DNA of 64,000 nucleotides from Perognathus longimembris pacificus (Eukaryota; Chordata; Mammalia; Rodentia; Heteromyidae). Each line of letters opens with the position of its first letter. Within the stretch, counting starts at the first letter, position 1. Under the pieces are notes generated by a model. That model was not told the origin of the DNA. It saw nothing but the letters and a program-made list of their open reading frames with translations, and made no database searches. Both the position numbers and the translations under genes were made by a program. Positions 34,200 to 45,031 of this stretch are shown here, one piece after another. Where the stretch lies: positions 28,112,301 to 28,176,300 of the forward strand of contig NC_063170.1 in the NCBI RefSeq assembly GCF_023159225.1, read 5' to 3'.

Positions 34200-35160
34200 G
34201 AGGAAAAGAATTGGTAAGATCAAATCTGCCAGAGGTGAAAAAAATATTGAAAACTATTTTGAATGTATTTTGTAGTGAGACATTCCTGCTTTCCTTCTAG
34301 TCTTTTCTCATTTTTTTTCTCCCTTGCCTTGATATTCTCCAAGACATTTGTGTTTTTGAATAAATCTTACCCATTGAGTGCCAAAATTCCATCTGCCTCC
34401 CCCTGCTGAGAAGTCATAATGCTATGTTTATGACACCAGGCTGTTTCCATGGGGATGACTGTGTCACTGTAATTCCAGCATTATGACTTCTGGGTACATT
34501 TGAGAAGATGGGTGAAAGCAATGAAAAATCTTTGGATATACACATTTGTTGTTCTTCTAATAACTGACAGCTAAAGAAATGCTGCTGCTGAAAATAGCAG
34601 GAACAACACAGATGCCCGCCAAAAGCTATTATTTTTCTGACTACAGGAAAGGACTCTTAACCCCAAAGAGTTTGGGTCTGCATCATTTTTAATTTTTCCA
34701 GTTTAAGTTTTTAATATAATGTAATTTGCACAAGGCAAACTCTCAGGGTTTTTATCTGCTCCATTTCATTCCCTAAATCTTTCATCTGGATGGGGACTGC
34801 ATTAAACTCATCCTGAATAATGGCTTCTATTATTTAAAGCCATTAGTCAAATTCAATTTTGCTGAGAAGCTGTCACTCCTACTCCTACTGCAAATATGGA
34901 AACTTTAAATGTAGAGGTCTTTCTTGAAATTTTCCACAACAGGAAAAAAATGTCATCCATTTGAATGTATGCTTTGAGCACTACAAATTCTGAGAGGATG
35001 AAATTTTAAACCACCTATTTCTTTTTCATATGAAATTGGGATTTTAAAAAACTAATTTCTGATTATAAAATTATTTCATGTTTACAAAGAAAGATTGAAG
35101 GAGCTAATGTACAAAATAATATACTCCAAATTGCTATACCCCACAGAATATTTTATCTCT
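34200..35160. other. Repeat-poor block with long inverted repeat
   Basis: About 950 bp in which I recognise no repeat family, unusual for this window. It contains the hairpin at 34409-34491 and AT-rich homeodomain-like cores (e.g. ttatttaaagccattagtca near 34831). It is a candidate conserved non-coding element by inference only. Confidence 0.35.
34409..34491. repeat. 83 bp imperfect palindrome (15 bp perfect arms)
   Basis: agaagtcataatgct (34409-34423) is the exact reverse complement of agcattatgacttct (34477-34491). Inside it a second pair, tgacac (34431-34436) and gtgtca (34461-34466), can extend the stem. A transcript would fold into a pre-miRNA-sized hairpin. Confidence 0.85.
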
Positions 35161-35181
35161 GTATCCTTTTTTTAATTTAAG

Positions 35182-35383
35182 AAAAAGAAGCAGGCTGATA
35201 ATGTGGCCTAGTGGCAAAAGTGCTTGCTTCATATACATGAGGCCCTGGGTTCGATTCCTCAGCACCACATATATAGAAAACAGCCATAAGTGGCACTGTG
35301 GCTCAAGTGGCAAAGTGCTAGCCTTGAGCAAAAAGCAGCCAGGGACAGTGCTCAGAGACTGAGTTCAAGGTCCAGGATTGGCA

Positions 35384-35410
<27 letters not shown>
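35182..35410 (+). mobile_element. IDL-Geo SINE, older subtype, with TSD
   Basis: Body 35191-35401, duplication aaaaagaag at 35182-35190 and 35402-35410. Older subtype (gagcaaaaagcagcc), tail of 23-plus A. Confidence 0.9.
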
Positions 35411-35415
<5 letters not shown>

Positions 35416-35417
35416 CA

Positions 35418-35835
35418 GAAGCATGGATCCACACACAGACCGAAGGGAGGATATTTTTAGGAGAGGAACACAAAGCTGCAAAACCTATATGCATCTAATC
35501 ATATGAAATAGTTTTTATTTAAATGAACTCCAGGAAACAGAAACGAGATTTTTTTTTTCTTTGTTGCTCTTTTTTTCTTTACTTTTTGTCTTGTTTTTTC
35601 ATTTTCTGTCTTTGGGAGGGTAAGGGGAACACAGGAATGGAGGGACAAAGGGTCACCAAATGCAGCAGTGATACTCATGAGACACTATGTTGAAAATTAA
35701 CTATATGACTTGTGGGTGGGGACAGGAGGAGAAAACTGGGATAAATGTACTCATTATCTGACTTACATAACGGTAACCTCTCTGTATATCACCTTTGTAA
35801 CAATTTTTAAAATTAAAAGAAAAAGGAAGCATGGA
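35418..35835 (+). mobile_element. 5'-truncated L1 3' UTR with 10 bp TSD
   Basis: Body 35428-35825, duplication gaagcatgga at 35418-35427 and 35826-35835. It matches the L1 3' UTR at 60660-61345 (aaatgaactccaggaaa; gagacactatgttg; gtactcattatctgac), ending tctgtatatcacctttgtaa plus an A-rich tail. Confidence 0.85.
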
Positions 35836-35964
35836 GACATATAAATTGAAATATTTGATATTGGGCAGACTGAATTTTCAAAGATAACCACCAAATATCC
35901 CTAAATTTGCATGCTCTCCTGCAAGTGTCCTTATAGTATCCTATAATGAAATGCCATTTCTCTA

Positions 35965-36172
35965 ACTAGGTGCTAGTGGCTCACACTTGTAATCCTAGCT
36001 ACTCAGGAGGCTGAGATCTGAGGATCAAGGTTCAAAGTCTGCTCGGTCAGAAAAAGCCATTAATTATTATCTCAATTTACCAATGAAAAGCAGGAAGTGT
36101 AGTTATGGGTCAACTGGTAGAGCAAAAAAGTTAAATGAAAGCTCCCAGACCGAGTCCAAGCCCTAGCACCAG
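35965..36172 (+). mobile_element. Composite B1/tRNA-like SINE
   Basis: ggtgctagtggctcacactt, ctcaggaggctgagatctga, then gtcaactggtagagcaaaaa and gagtccaagccctagc. Confidence 0.88.
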
Positions 36173-36180
36173 CACACACA

Positions 36181-36222
<42 letters not shown>
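36171..36222. repeat. (CA)n microsatellite at SINE tail
   Basis: About 26 CA units with one TA interruption at 36187, directly continuing the SINE 3' end (agcaccagcacaca). Confidence 0.97.
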
Positions 36223-36657
36223 ATTTCTCTATGCCTTGTATCAGCAAACTTTGAATTACCTCACTCAGTAGCATATGGTAGCTATAGTAGTTGGTTCTGT
36301 ACCTAGCTCTTAACTGACTGATAGCTTTCATTGGTCTGCTTCTTGGAGGCCAGTCACTGTATTGGGATAGGATTGTCTTGAGACCCCTAACCGACAAAGA
36401 AGCCCAACAAAGCCTGGAATAAGAGGTAAACAAATTAAAGTTTACCAAAAGTATATGTACCCAAAGCGCCATCTTGGAAGTATGTTGTTCTGTTGCATCT
36501 TGGCAAATTGACTCTCTGTGGTTGAGGACAAACCTAGCAGTACAGCCTTCCATCTTCCTGATCTATAAAAGCAAAGGCAGTGAAAGGCAGTTGTTCTAAA
36601 ACCCTGAAGCTCTAGAATTATTTATGACCTTAACAATAGATAGCCATAATATAAGCA
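36223..36657. other. No recognisable feature
   Basis: A TATA-like gatctataaaagc at 36560 could belong to an old LTR or be chance. No gene seen. Confidence 0.4.
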
Positions 36658-37123
36658 TTGAAGACTTTTTTTATTTTTAAAGTGTTTATTTTTTTAATTT
36701 ATTTATTAATTAAACAAAAATTTTTTGACAAGGTGTTGTGCAAAAAGGGTACAGTTACATAGTAGAGCAGTGTGTACATTTCTTGTGATATCTTACACCC
36801 TGTTTTTCTTTCCCTTCCCTAGGTCAGGTAGACATATATACAATACCCAATATACCAAGAACATATACAGTAGCCATGTGGCCTACGCCCAAGAAAATTC
36901 GCCTAGGGCTACAAATGTAAAGTCGACATTAGACAATATGTCGACAGTAGTCTTACATGAACGTACATACATAGCTTTTGAGCTATTGTAATCCACTGAG
37001 TAGTTGAGTAGTTGTTTGGTTTTAGTTAAATAATGTTGGGTTGCTGACCCAATCCTGTGGGAAATACCATTTGACAAGCAGTTTTTGGTTTCACAGACCT
37101 GGTCTCTACTCTGTCACCCTATC

Positions 37124-40100
37124 TTAACAGTCATATATCAGGGAGATCACACCCGTTTGTATTCTGTGTTCTGGGCTTGTCTCGCTCAACATTATTTGTT
37201 CAAGTTCTGACCATTTCCCTGCGAATAACAATATTTCACCATTCCTAATTGCTATGTAGTATTCCATTGTGTATAGGTACCATATTTTTTGGATCCATTT
37301 ATCTGTGGAGGGACATCTGGGTTGTTTCCATATTTTGGCTATTGTGAATTGTGCAGCTATAAACATGGAAGTGAAAATGTCTTTTTCATATCTGGGAGCC
37401 TGCTGTTCCAGATAGATGCCTAGGAGTGGTATAGCTGGGTCATAGGGTAGGTCTATATTGAGCTTTTTGAGAAACCTCCATACTGTTCTCCAAAGTGGTT
37501 GTACTAATTTGCACTCCCACCAACAATGGAGAAGGGTTCCTCTTTCCCTGCACCCCCTCCAGCATTTGTTGTTGCCTGAGTTCAGAGTATAGGCCATTCT
37601 ACCTGGAGTGAGGTGGTATCTCAGGGTTGTTTTTATTTGCATTTCCTTTACTACCAGGGATGTTGAACATTTCCTCATATGTTTCTTTGCCATTTTTATC
37701 TCTTCTCTTGTGAAGTCTCTCTTTTAGCTCCTTTGCCCATTTCCTAATTGGTTTATTGGGCTTGGAGGGGCTTAGTTTTTTGAGTTCTCTGTAGATGACA
37801 GATATTAGACCTTTGTCTGTTGCTGTGCTGGTGAAAATCCTTTCCCATATGGTTGGCTGTCTTTCTATTTTGGTGGCTATGTCCTTAGCTGTGCAGAAAC
37901 TTTTTAATTTGTAGTAGTCCCATTTGTCTAGTCTCTCCCCTATTTGTTGTGCCCCTGGGACTCTATTCAGGAGGTTCCATCCTGTGCCTATAAGTTCTAG
38001 CGTCTTTCCTACTCTGTCCTTCAGTAGTTTCAAGGATTCAGGTCTGATATTGAGGTCTTTGATCCATTTTGAGTTAATCTTGGTGCATGGTGATAGGCTT
38101 GGGTCTACTTTGAGTTTTCTGCATATGGCTGCTCAGTTCTCCCAGCACCAGTAATTGAAGAGGCTCTGTTTATTCCATTGTATGTCTTTAGCTCCTTTGT
38201 CGAATAACAGCTGACTGTAAGAGTACGGTTTTATTTCTGGGTCTTCAATTCTGATCCATTGGTCTTCCGGTCTGTTTTTATACCAATACCAGGCTGTTTT
38301 TGTTCTGATGGCCCTATAGTAGAGCTTGAAGTCTGGTATTGTGATACCTCCTGCACTGCTTTTTTTCCCTAGAATTGCTTTGGCTATTCTAGGTCTTTTG
38401 CTGTTCCATATGAATTTATGGATTGCTTTCTCTATTTCAGTGAAGAATGTAACTAGGATTTTGATAGGGATTGCATTGAATTTGTATAACAATTTGGGCC
38501 ATATGGCCATTTTCACTATATTGATTCTGCCTACCCATGAGCATGGGAGGTCTTTACATCTCCTTGTGTCTTCTTTGATTTCCCTTATTAGATTTTTATA
38601 TTTCTTATTAAATAGGTCTGTCACGTCCTTGGTTAGGATGATCCCTAGGTACTTTATTCTTTTTTTGGCTACTGTAAATGGAATTGTTTCCATAATTTCC
38701 TTTTCTGCTTGTACATTGCTGGTGTACAGAAAAGCTACTGACTTTTGTGGATTGATTTTGTATCCTGTGACTTTGCCAAAATGGTTTATTAGGTGTTGGA
38801 GTTTGAGGACTGAGTTTTTTGGGTCTTTCAGATATAAGATCATGTTGTCTGCGAAAAGGGATAACTTGATTTCTTCCTTGCCGATGTGGATACCTTTGAT
38901 GTCCTCCTCTTGTCTTATTGCTATGGCTAGGGATTCCAGCACTATGTTGAAAACAAGTGGGGAGAGTGGGCATCCTTATCTTGTTCCTGCATTTAGGGGG
39001 AATGATTTAAGTTTCTCTCCATTTAATATGATATTGGCAGTTGGTCTGTTGTATATGGCTTTTATTGTTTAGAGGAATGTTCCATCTATTCCTGTTCTCT
39101 CCAGAGCTTTTAATAAGTATGGATGTTGTATTTTGTCAAAGGCTTTTTGGGCATCGACTGAGATAACAATGTGATTCTTGATTTTAGTTCTGTTTATGTG
39201 GTGAATTACCTTGATTGATTTACAGATGTTGAACCATCCTTGTGACTGTGGGATGAAGCCTATTTGGTCATGTATAATTTTCTTGATTAGTTTCTGGATC
39301 CTGTTAGCTAATATTTTATTGAGGAGCTTTGCATCTGTGTTCATTAGTGATATTGGTCTATAGTTCTCTTTTTTTTTAATTAGGTATTTGCCTGGTTTGA
39401 GAATGAGTATGATATTAGCTTCATAGAATGAGTTTGGGATTTCTCCCTCTGTTTCTATTTTGCGGAAGAGTTTGAGGAGTATTGGTATTAGTTCCTCACT
39501 AAAGGTTTTATAGAAATCATTGGTGAATTCATCTGGGCCTGGACTTTTCTTTGCTGGGAGGTTCTTGATTACCCCCTGTATCTCGCTGTAAGTTATTGGT
39601 TTATTTAGTTGATTTATTTCTTCTTGGTTCTGTTTGGGCAGTTTATACTTCTCTAAGAAATGATCCATATCTGTAAAATTATTGTTTTTTAGTGAGTAGA
39701 GGTTCTGGAAATAGCTCCTTATGATTGTTTGAATATCGTGTGTACTTGTTGTAATTTTTCCGGTGGAGCCCCTGATTTTACGTATATGATTCTCTTCTCT
39801 TCTTTTTTTGGTAAGTTTTGCGTGGTGTCTGTCAATTTTCCTTATGTTCTCAAAGAACCAGCTTTTAGTCTTATTTATTTGTTGAATGGTCTTTCTATTT
39901 TCAATCAGATTTATCTCTTCTTTAATCTTTGTGATCTCTCTCCTCCTAATCATTTTAGGTTCGATTATTTCTTGTTTCTCCAGACGTTTTAGTTTCATCA
40001 TGAGTTTATTCACCTGCTCTGTTTCCATTCTTTTAATGTGAGTGCTGAGGGTGATGATCTTGCCCCTCAGTACTGCCTTAGCTGTGTCCCATAGGTTTCT

Positions 40101-40957
40101 TTGTGATGTATTTTGATTGTCCTTGTGGTTTATGAATTCGTTGATTTCATCCTTAATTTGGTCTGTGGTCCAAGTGTTGGATAACAGTGTGGGGTTTAGC
40201 CTCCAAGAATGTCTATAGCCTCTGTGGTAACTGTTGTTATTGAGGGTTACCTTTAATCCACTGTGGTCAGATATAATGCATGGGATGACTGACATCAATA
40301 CTTTTGTATTTGCTGAGGTTCTTTGTGTGGGCTATGACATGGTCTATTTTGGAGTATGATCCATGGGCTGCTGAGAAGAAGGTGTATTGGGTCTCTGTAG
40401 GGTGAAAGATTCACTATAGATTTGTCAAATCAATTTAGGATATGGTGTTACTTAGGTCCTCAACTCCTTTGCTGATCCTCTGGGTGTTGGATCTGTCTCT
40501 TGGCGAGAGTGGGGTATTAAAGTCACCCACTATGAATGTGTTTGGGTCTATCTTGTTCTGTAGTTCTGTGAGAATTTGCTTGACATAGGTAGGTCCTCTT
40601 TTGTTCGGTGAGTATACATTTATCACCATGATGTCTTGATTCTGGATTTTTCCTTGTATTAAAATGTAGTGACCTTCTTTGTCTTTTTGAGTTGATTTTA
40701 ATGAGAAGTCCAGCTTGTCTGAGATCAGGATGGCTACTCCTGCCATTTTGGTAGGTGCGTTTGCTTGGAAAATCTTGCTCCATCCTTTCATTCAGAGCCT
40801 GTTTTTAATCCCTTGCTGTAAGGTGGGTCTCTTGTAGACAACAGATGGCAACTTTTTGTTTGTGGATCCATTCTGCCAGTCTGCTCCTCTTTATCAAAGA
40901 GTTTATATCGTGTATATTCATAGAGACCAAGGATAAGAGTGTTATTTCTCCTTCCAT
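37124..40957 (-). pseudogene. L1 ORF2 (endonuclease/reverse transcriptase), disrupted
   Basis: ORF2 protein nicks genomic DNA with an AP-like endonuclease and reverse-transcribes L1 RNA at the nick. ATG at 40957 opens a frame with the endonuclease residues QETHL near 40840 and GDFN near 40523. The RT domain follows ([15 protein letters not shown], then FADN), and a Cys-rich C-terminal segment with CWRGC...HCWWEC lies near 37520. Length would be ~1277 codons, normal for L1. Disruptions I can see are a stop at 40792-40794, a stop and frameshift between 40298 and 40435, a stop at 39066-39068, a stop at 38130-38132 (Trp to TGA), and a frameshift near 37690. The second Asp of the catalytic FADD motif is Asn (codon 38844-38846). 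Clearly non-functional. Confidence 0.93.
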
Positions 40958-41798
40958 TTTCTTGTTCAGCTGTTTTTCCTCTTTTTTTTTTTTTCTTTTC
41001 TTTAGTGAGCTGCTGTTTCTGTTGGGCTCTGGCTATTGTAGTTTCTTTCTGTTTCTGTCTGTGTTTCCTGTACGGTTTTTGTTGTGTGGGATTCCCCTCT
41101 TAGAATTCGCTGTATGGCTGGTTATTATTCACATACTCCTTTAGATCCTCTTTGCTATGGAAAGATCTGGTTTTCCCCTCGAATGTGAACTCCAGCTTCA
41201 CTGGATATTTTATTCTAGGTTGGCACTTGTTGGCCTGTAGGACTTGGATGGTGTTCTTCCATTCTCTTCGCGTGTGTTAGGTTTGTGTGGAGAGGTCTGC
41301 TGTTATTCGGATCCTCTTCCCATTGTAGTAAATTTCTTTCTTTGCTTTCAAAATTTGCTCTTTATTCTTGAGATCTGAAGTGTTGAATATTATGTGCCTT
41401 GGCATGGCTTTTCTGGGGTCTGGTCTGCCAGGTGTTTTATAGGCTTCGGTCACCTGGATGGGGTCCCTTGTGAGATTGGGGACGTTTACTGCAATAACTT
41501 TATTGAAAATATGTTGAAGCCCTCTGCTCTGGTATTTGGCTCCTTCTTCTATTCCAATTATGCACAGATTATATCTCTTATCTTTGTCCACTAGCTCCTG
41601 GATTAGTCTTCCCTGGAGCTTTACCATTTCTTGGAGTATGGTAATTTTCTGGTTTTATCGGCTGCATCATCATCCAAGAGAGAGATTCTGGATTCAATAT
41701 GGTCAATTCTTTGTGCTGTGGATTCAATTCCGGAGTTTATGGATGTCAGAGAGCTATTCATGGTTACCAGATCAGCTCTGATCGTGGAAATTTCTTCC

Positions 41799-42230
41799 TT
41801 TTTTTTTTTTTTTTTTTGGCCAGTACTGGGGCTTGGACTCAGGGCTTGAGCACTGTCCCTGGCTTCTTTTTTTTTTTTTTCCAGTACTGGGGCTTGGACT
41901 CAGGGCCTGAGCACTGTCCCTGGCTTCTTCCCGCTCAAGGCTAGCACTCTGCCACTTGAGCCACAGCGCCGCTTCTGGCCGTTTTCTGTATATGTGGTGC
42001 TGGGGAATCGAACCTAGGGCCTCGTGTATCCGAGGCAGGCACTCTTGCCACTAGGCTATATCCCCAGCCCCCTGGCTTCTTTTTGCTCAAGGCTAGCACT
42101 CTGCCACTTGAGCCACAGAGCCACTTCTGGCCATTTTCTGTATATGTGGTGCTGGGGAATTGAACCCAGGGCCTCATATATACGAGGCAGGCACTCTAGC
42201 CACTAGGCCATATCCCCAGCCCCAATCATA
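41799..42230 (-). mobile_element. IDL-Geo SINE, older subtype, containing another SINE
   Basis: Outer minus-strand SINE (tail T run from 41799; left-monomer end near 42220). Its right monomer is split at ccctggcttc by the inner copy 41871-42070. Markers ctttttgctcaaggc and tatatacgaggc place it in the older subtype. Confidence 0.9.
41858..42083 (-). mobile_element. IDL-Geo SINE, young subtype, nested in a SINE
   Basis: Body 41871-42070, duplication cctggcttctttt at 41858-41870 and 42071-42083. It has the young markers cttcccgctcaagg and cctcgtgtatccgagg. Confidence 0.93.
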
Positions 42231-42469
42231 TATTCTTTTTTTGTTGTTGTTATTTATTTATTTACTTTTTTGCCAGTCCTGGGCCTTGGACTCAGGGCCT
42301 GAGCACTGTCCCTGGCTTCTTTTTGCTCAAGGCTAGCACTTTGCCATTTGAGCCACAGCGCCACTTCTGGCCATTTTCTATATATGTGGTGCTGGGGAAT
42401 CGAACCCAGGGCTTCATGTATATGAGGCAAGCACTCTTGCCACTAAGCCATATTCCCAGCTCTTCCTTT
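42231..42469 (-). mobile_element. IDL-Geo SINE, older subtype
   Basis: Third minus-strand copy in ORF1. The tail is a T-rich (gtt)n/(attt)n stretch at 42231-42270 and the body ends about 42460 before tcttccttt, which resembles ttcttcc before 41799. The stack therefore probably entered one ORF1 target site. Confidence 0.85.
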
Positions 42470-42786
42470 AAAGAGTTGTATTTTAAATCTATTTTTTCAT
42501 GCATTTCACTTCTCAGGCTGTTAAGGTCTTCTTTAACGGAGGTTTGCACTGTATCCATTTTTGCTTCCATTTCTTTCTTGGCTTCCTGGATGTCCTTCGA
42601 GACTTCCACTCTAAACTCCTGGAATTGTTTTCTGATTTCATTTCTGAGACATTACATCATTTCTGCTAACATAGCCTCATCTGATTTTTTATTCTCCATC
42701 TCCTCTTCAGTTGTGCTGCTTTTTGGAGCAGGCGAGTTGGCTTGCCCTTTGATGAAATGTGTTATATTTCTTTGTGATTTGCGCAT

Positions 42787-44089
42787 CTGGAGATCTGTGG
42801 GTGGCTTCCCTGGTTTGGCTTTGTGCTGGTTCCCGCTGGTCTGTCAGTGGGAGACTTGTGTCCTGGCTCTGGGTTTGAGTTTGACTGTTGAACCTTGCTG
42901 CCCAATGGGTGAGCGTGATCTTCTTGGTTGTTGCCGGGGTGGTCACCCTCCCTGCACTTGAGGGTGGGTAAGTTCTGTGTCTTTCTCTGCGGGATAGTGT
43001 CCTGCCACTGTGTTGTGCTGACCCTAGGGTGTCCCTGGTGGGGGTTTGCTGGTCGCTGATTCAGCGTGGCTTGAAGGCTTTTCTCTTCTTTGGTTCTTTT
43101 TCCCCACTCTGTATCTTGGTCAGAAGAGCTCACCTCTCAGGCGGTTTGTCCTCCTGTGTGGATTGCTCCAGGGCCAGTGTTGTTGAGGGGCGGCCCACCC
43201 ACTTATGCGAAATGCACCAAACTGAGTGGGCACTGCCTCTGGGGGACTCTGCCCTCTTGTGCAGGTGTGCCTATCAGAGTAGGTGCTGCCGCCAGGGGGC
43301 CCTGCCCACCTGTGCTACGTGCACCTACCACAGCGGGCACTGCCGCTGGGGCCCTTGCCCACCCATGTGGGGTACACCTACCAGAGTGGGCCCCAGGTTG
43401 TTGGGGTGTGCTTGTGCCCTCCCGCGAGTTTGCTGTGGGGGGCGGTATGTGTGGGCCCCAGTGGGATCAAGTGTTCAGGCGCGGGTTAGCGCCCACAGAC
43501 TGCGCCTCCGATGCAGGAGCTGGGGGAGCGCGTGATCAGGCCCAGGTGTCCCTGCTGGGCTGGTATTGCCCACCAGCGCGCCTGTGGCTTTTGTTAATGG
43601 GGAACTTACTGTTCTGGATTGTGTGTGTGTGTCCCGCGCTGCTGTTGGCCCTTTGGGGGTGGAGTGCTGGGTGGTCGTTTGGTGGTGGTGGGCCCGGCTC
43701 CCGCTCAGTTCCCCCCCGCCACTCACGTCCAATCCCAGCCGTGTGGTCCCGAACTTCCCGTCACCGTTGCCGTCTGTCTCGATCGGTCCGCGCTTCCCTG
43801 GGTTCTGTGGAGCTCCTGCCGTCTGGACTCTGCTCCTGGCGTGACTTTTGGGCAGTCGGTTTGCCGGCGCCGGGTCCCCTTTCCCAGCCTGGCCCTGTTC
43901 GGGCCGGGTCGGCGGGTTGGGGGAGGGTACCCCAGAGATTCCCCGGCTCCGTGCAGGTTATAGGCTCTTATTTTTTTGTTCTTTTTCATTTCCTGCGTTT
44001 CTTTATTGCTTCTGGCTGCTGGTTTTGCTGGGTTCTTGATGGGGTGTTGGGTGCTGGAGTTCCCAGCTCGCTATTCAATTGGAGCAAGT
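42787..44089 (-). promoter_or_regulatory. L1 5' UTR / internal promoter, GC-rich
   Basis: About 1.3 kb upstream of ORF1 on the minus strand, markedly GC- and CpG-rich (e.g. gccggcgccgggtc at 43862) against an AT-rich background. In L1 elements this part carries the internal RNA polymerase II promoter. A set of ~55 bp tandem monomers sits at 43193-43415. Confidence 0.85.
43193..43415 (-). repeat. Four tandem ~55 bp monomers in L1 5' UTR
   Basis: Degenerate units at 43193-43250, 43251-43303, 43304-43356 and 43357-43415. Each starts gccca/gccct on the plus strand, with a cacctaccagagtgggc-type core in the middle. Unit lengths are 58, 53, 53 and 59 bp. Confidence 0.75.
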
Positions 44090-44104
44090 TTGAAGATTTT
44101 TTTT

Positions 44105-44301
44105 AATGTTAAAATGCAGGCCCTCATTTCTTTTAGAGGATTTTATGATGTTCTATTACATAAAATTACCAAATGCTGATTAACTCATTCTTAATGGATG
44201 AATGTTATTTTAAATTATTTTCTCTTTTATTATGCCATAGTGAACATCTCTTTTCATATTTTTATATACATATGCCTTAGTACCTTCAAGGATTACTTCT
44301 T
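44105..44301. other. AT-rich flank
   Basis: AT-rich sequence, possibly old L1, with no surviving frame. Confidence 0.35.
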
Positions 44302-44531
44302 AAAAGTCTTACAACTTGGGCTGGGGATATAGCCTAGTGGCAAGAGTGCCTGCCTCGGATACACGAGGCCCTAGGTTCGATTCCCCAGCACCACATATAC
44401 AGAAAACAGCCAGAAGCGGCGCTGTGGCTCAAGTGGCAGAGTGCTAGCCTTGAGCGGGAAGAAGCCAGGGACAGTGCTCAGGCCCTGAGTCCAAGGCCCA
44501 GGACTGGCAAAAAAAAAAAGTCTTACAACTT
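44302..44531 (+). mobile_element. IDL-Geo SINE, young subtype, with 16 bp TSD
   Basis: Body 44318-44515, duplication aaaagtcttacaactt at 44302-44317 and 44516-44531. Nearly identical to the copy at 8735-8938; among the youngest in the window. Confidence 0.96.
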
Positions 44532-44764
44532 AGCCAAAAATGTTATATTTTGAATCTTCAGCCTTGATAATATTTCAGAAATGTACCAACTTATTATCAT
44601 ACTTGCAACATATGAGGTATTCTCTTTCCCTCATTTTCACTCTGGATTTTATCAACCTTTATGATCCTAGTCTGCTGATTTGTACATAACTTCATTCCTA
44701 ATACTCATTTCTTGCATTTGCTAAGTTACTCACAAAGAATAAACCACTTGGAAATGATTTAAAG

Positions 44765-44910
44765 ATCCAGGTGAGGGAGAGTATGCCTGAAATCTCAGCA
44801 CTCAGGAAGCTGAGGCAGGAAAGCATAAGTTCAAAGCCAGCCTGAGCTTCACAGTAAATTCCAGGATAACCTGGGAAACACAAGATCTTGACTCAAAAGA
44901 AAAAAAAAAA
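44765..44910 (+). mobile_element. B1 SINE
   Basis: Single B1: atctcagcactcaggaagct, gaggcaggaaagcataagtt, caaagccagcctgagcttca, tail ctcaaaagaaaaaaaaaa. Confidence 0.88.
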
Positions 44911-45031
44911 CCTGGATCAAAACGAATTAGAAAACCAAGAAATTTGAAGCTTAGTTTCTTAACATAAGTAATTTTATAAGGCATATGTTATGCTTTTATA
45001 TAAGACATATAGAATATAATAGTGCTACTTG

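Larger units (their letters stand above)
41100..42786 (-). pseudogene. L1 ORF1 (RNA-binding chaperone), disrupted
   Basis: ORF1 protein trimerises through a coiled coil and coats L1 RNA. The likely ATG at 42786 starts MRKSQRN and leads into a heptad-rich coiled coil (42470-42640: KEME, EDLNSL-SEMHEKID). Three stacked SINEs interrupt it (about 41799-42460), and it resumes with LDDDAADKTRK. The RNA-recognition and C-terminal domains follow (41277-41627, NLCIIGIEEG, YKTPGRPDPRKAMPRHII). The frame ends at TAA 41100-41102. Without SINEs it is ~340 codons, the usual size. Damage: stop at 42652-42654, frameshift near 41640, stop at 41274-41276. The SINEs alone would abolish function. Confidence 0.9.
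36658..44104 (-). mobile_element. Near full-length LINE-1, minus strand
   Basis: The copy spans 36673-44089 between imperfect duplications (ttgaagacttttttt at 36658-36672; ttgaagatttttttt at 44090-44104, one mismatch). Removing ~660 bp of nested SINEs leaves about 6.75 kb: 5' UTR ~1.3 kb, ORF1 ~1.03 kb, spacer ~142 bp, ORF2 ~3.83 kb, 3' UTR ~450 bp. Because the 5' end abuts the TSD and begins with the GC-rich UTR, the copy is full length rather than 5'-truncated. Stops and frameshifts in both ORFs show that it is dead. Confidence 0.92.

Noticed and set aside
38326..39072. 248-codon plus-strand open frame
   Set aside because: It is exactly antisense to the RT domain of L1 ORF2 on the minus strand; a shadow frame, not a gene.
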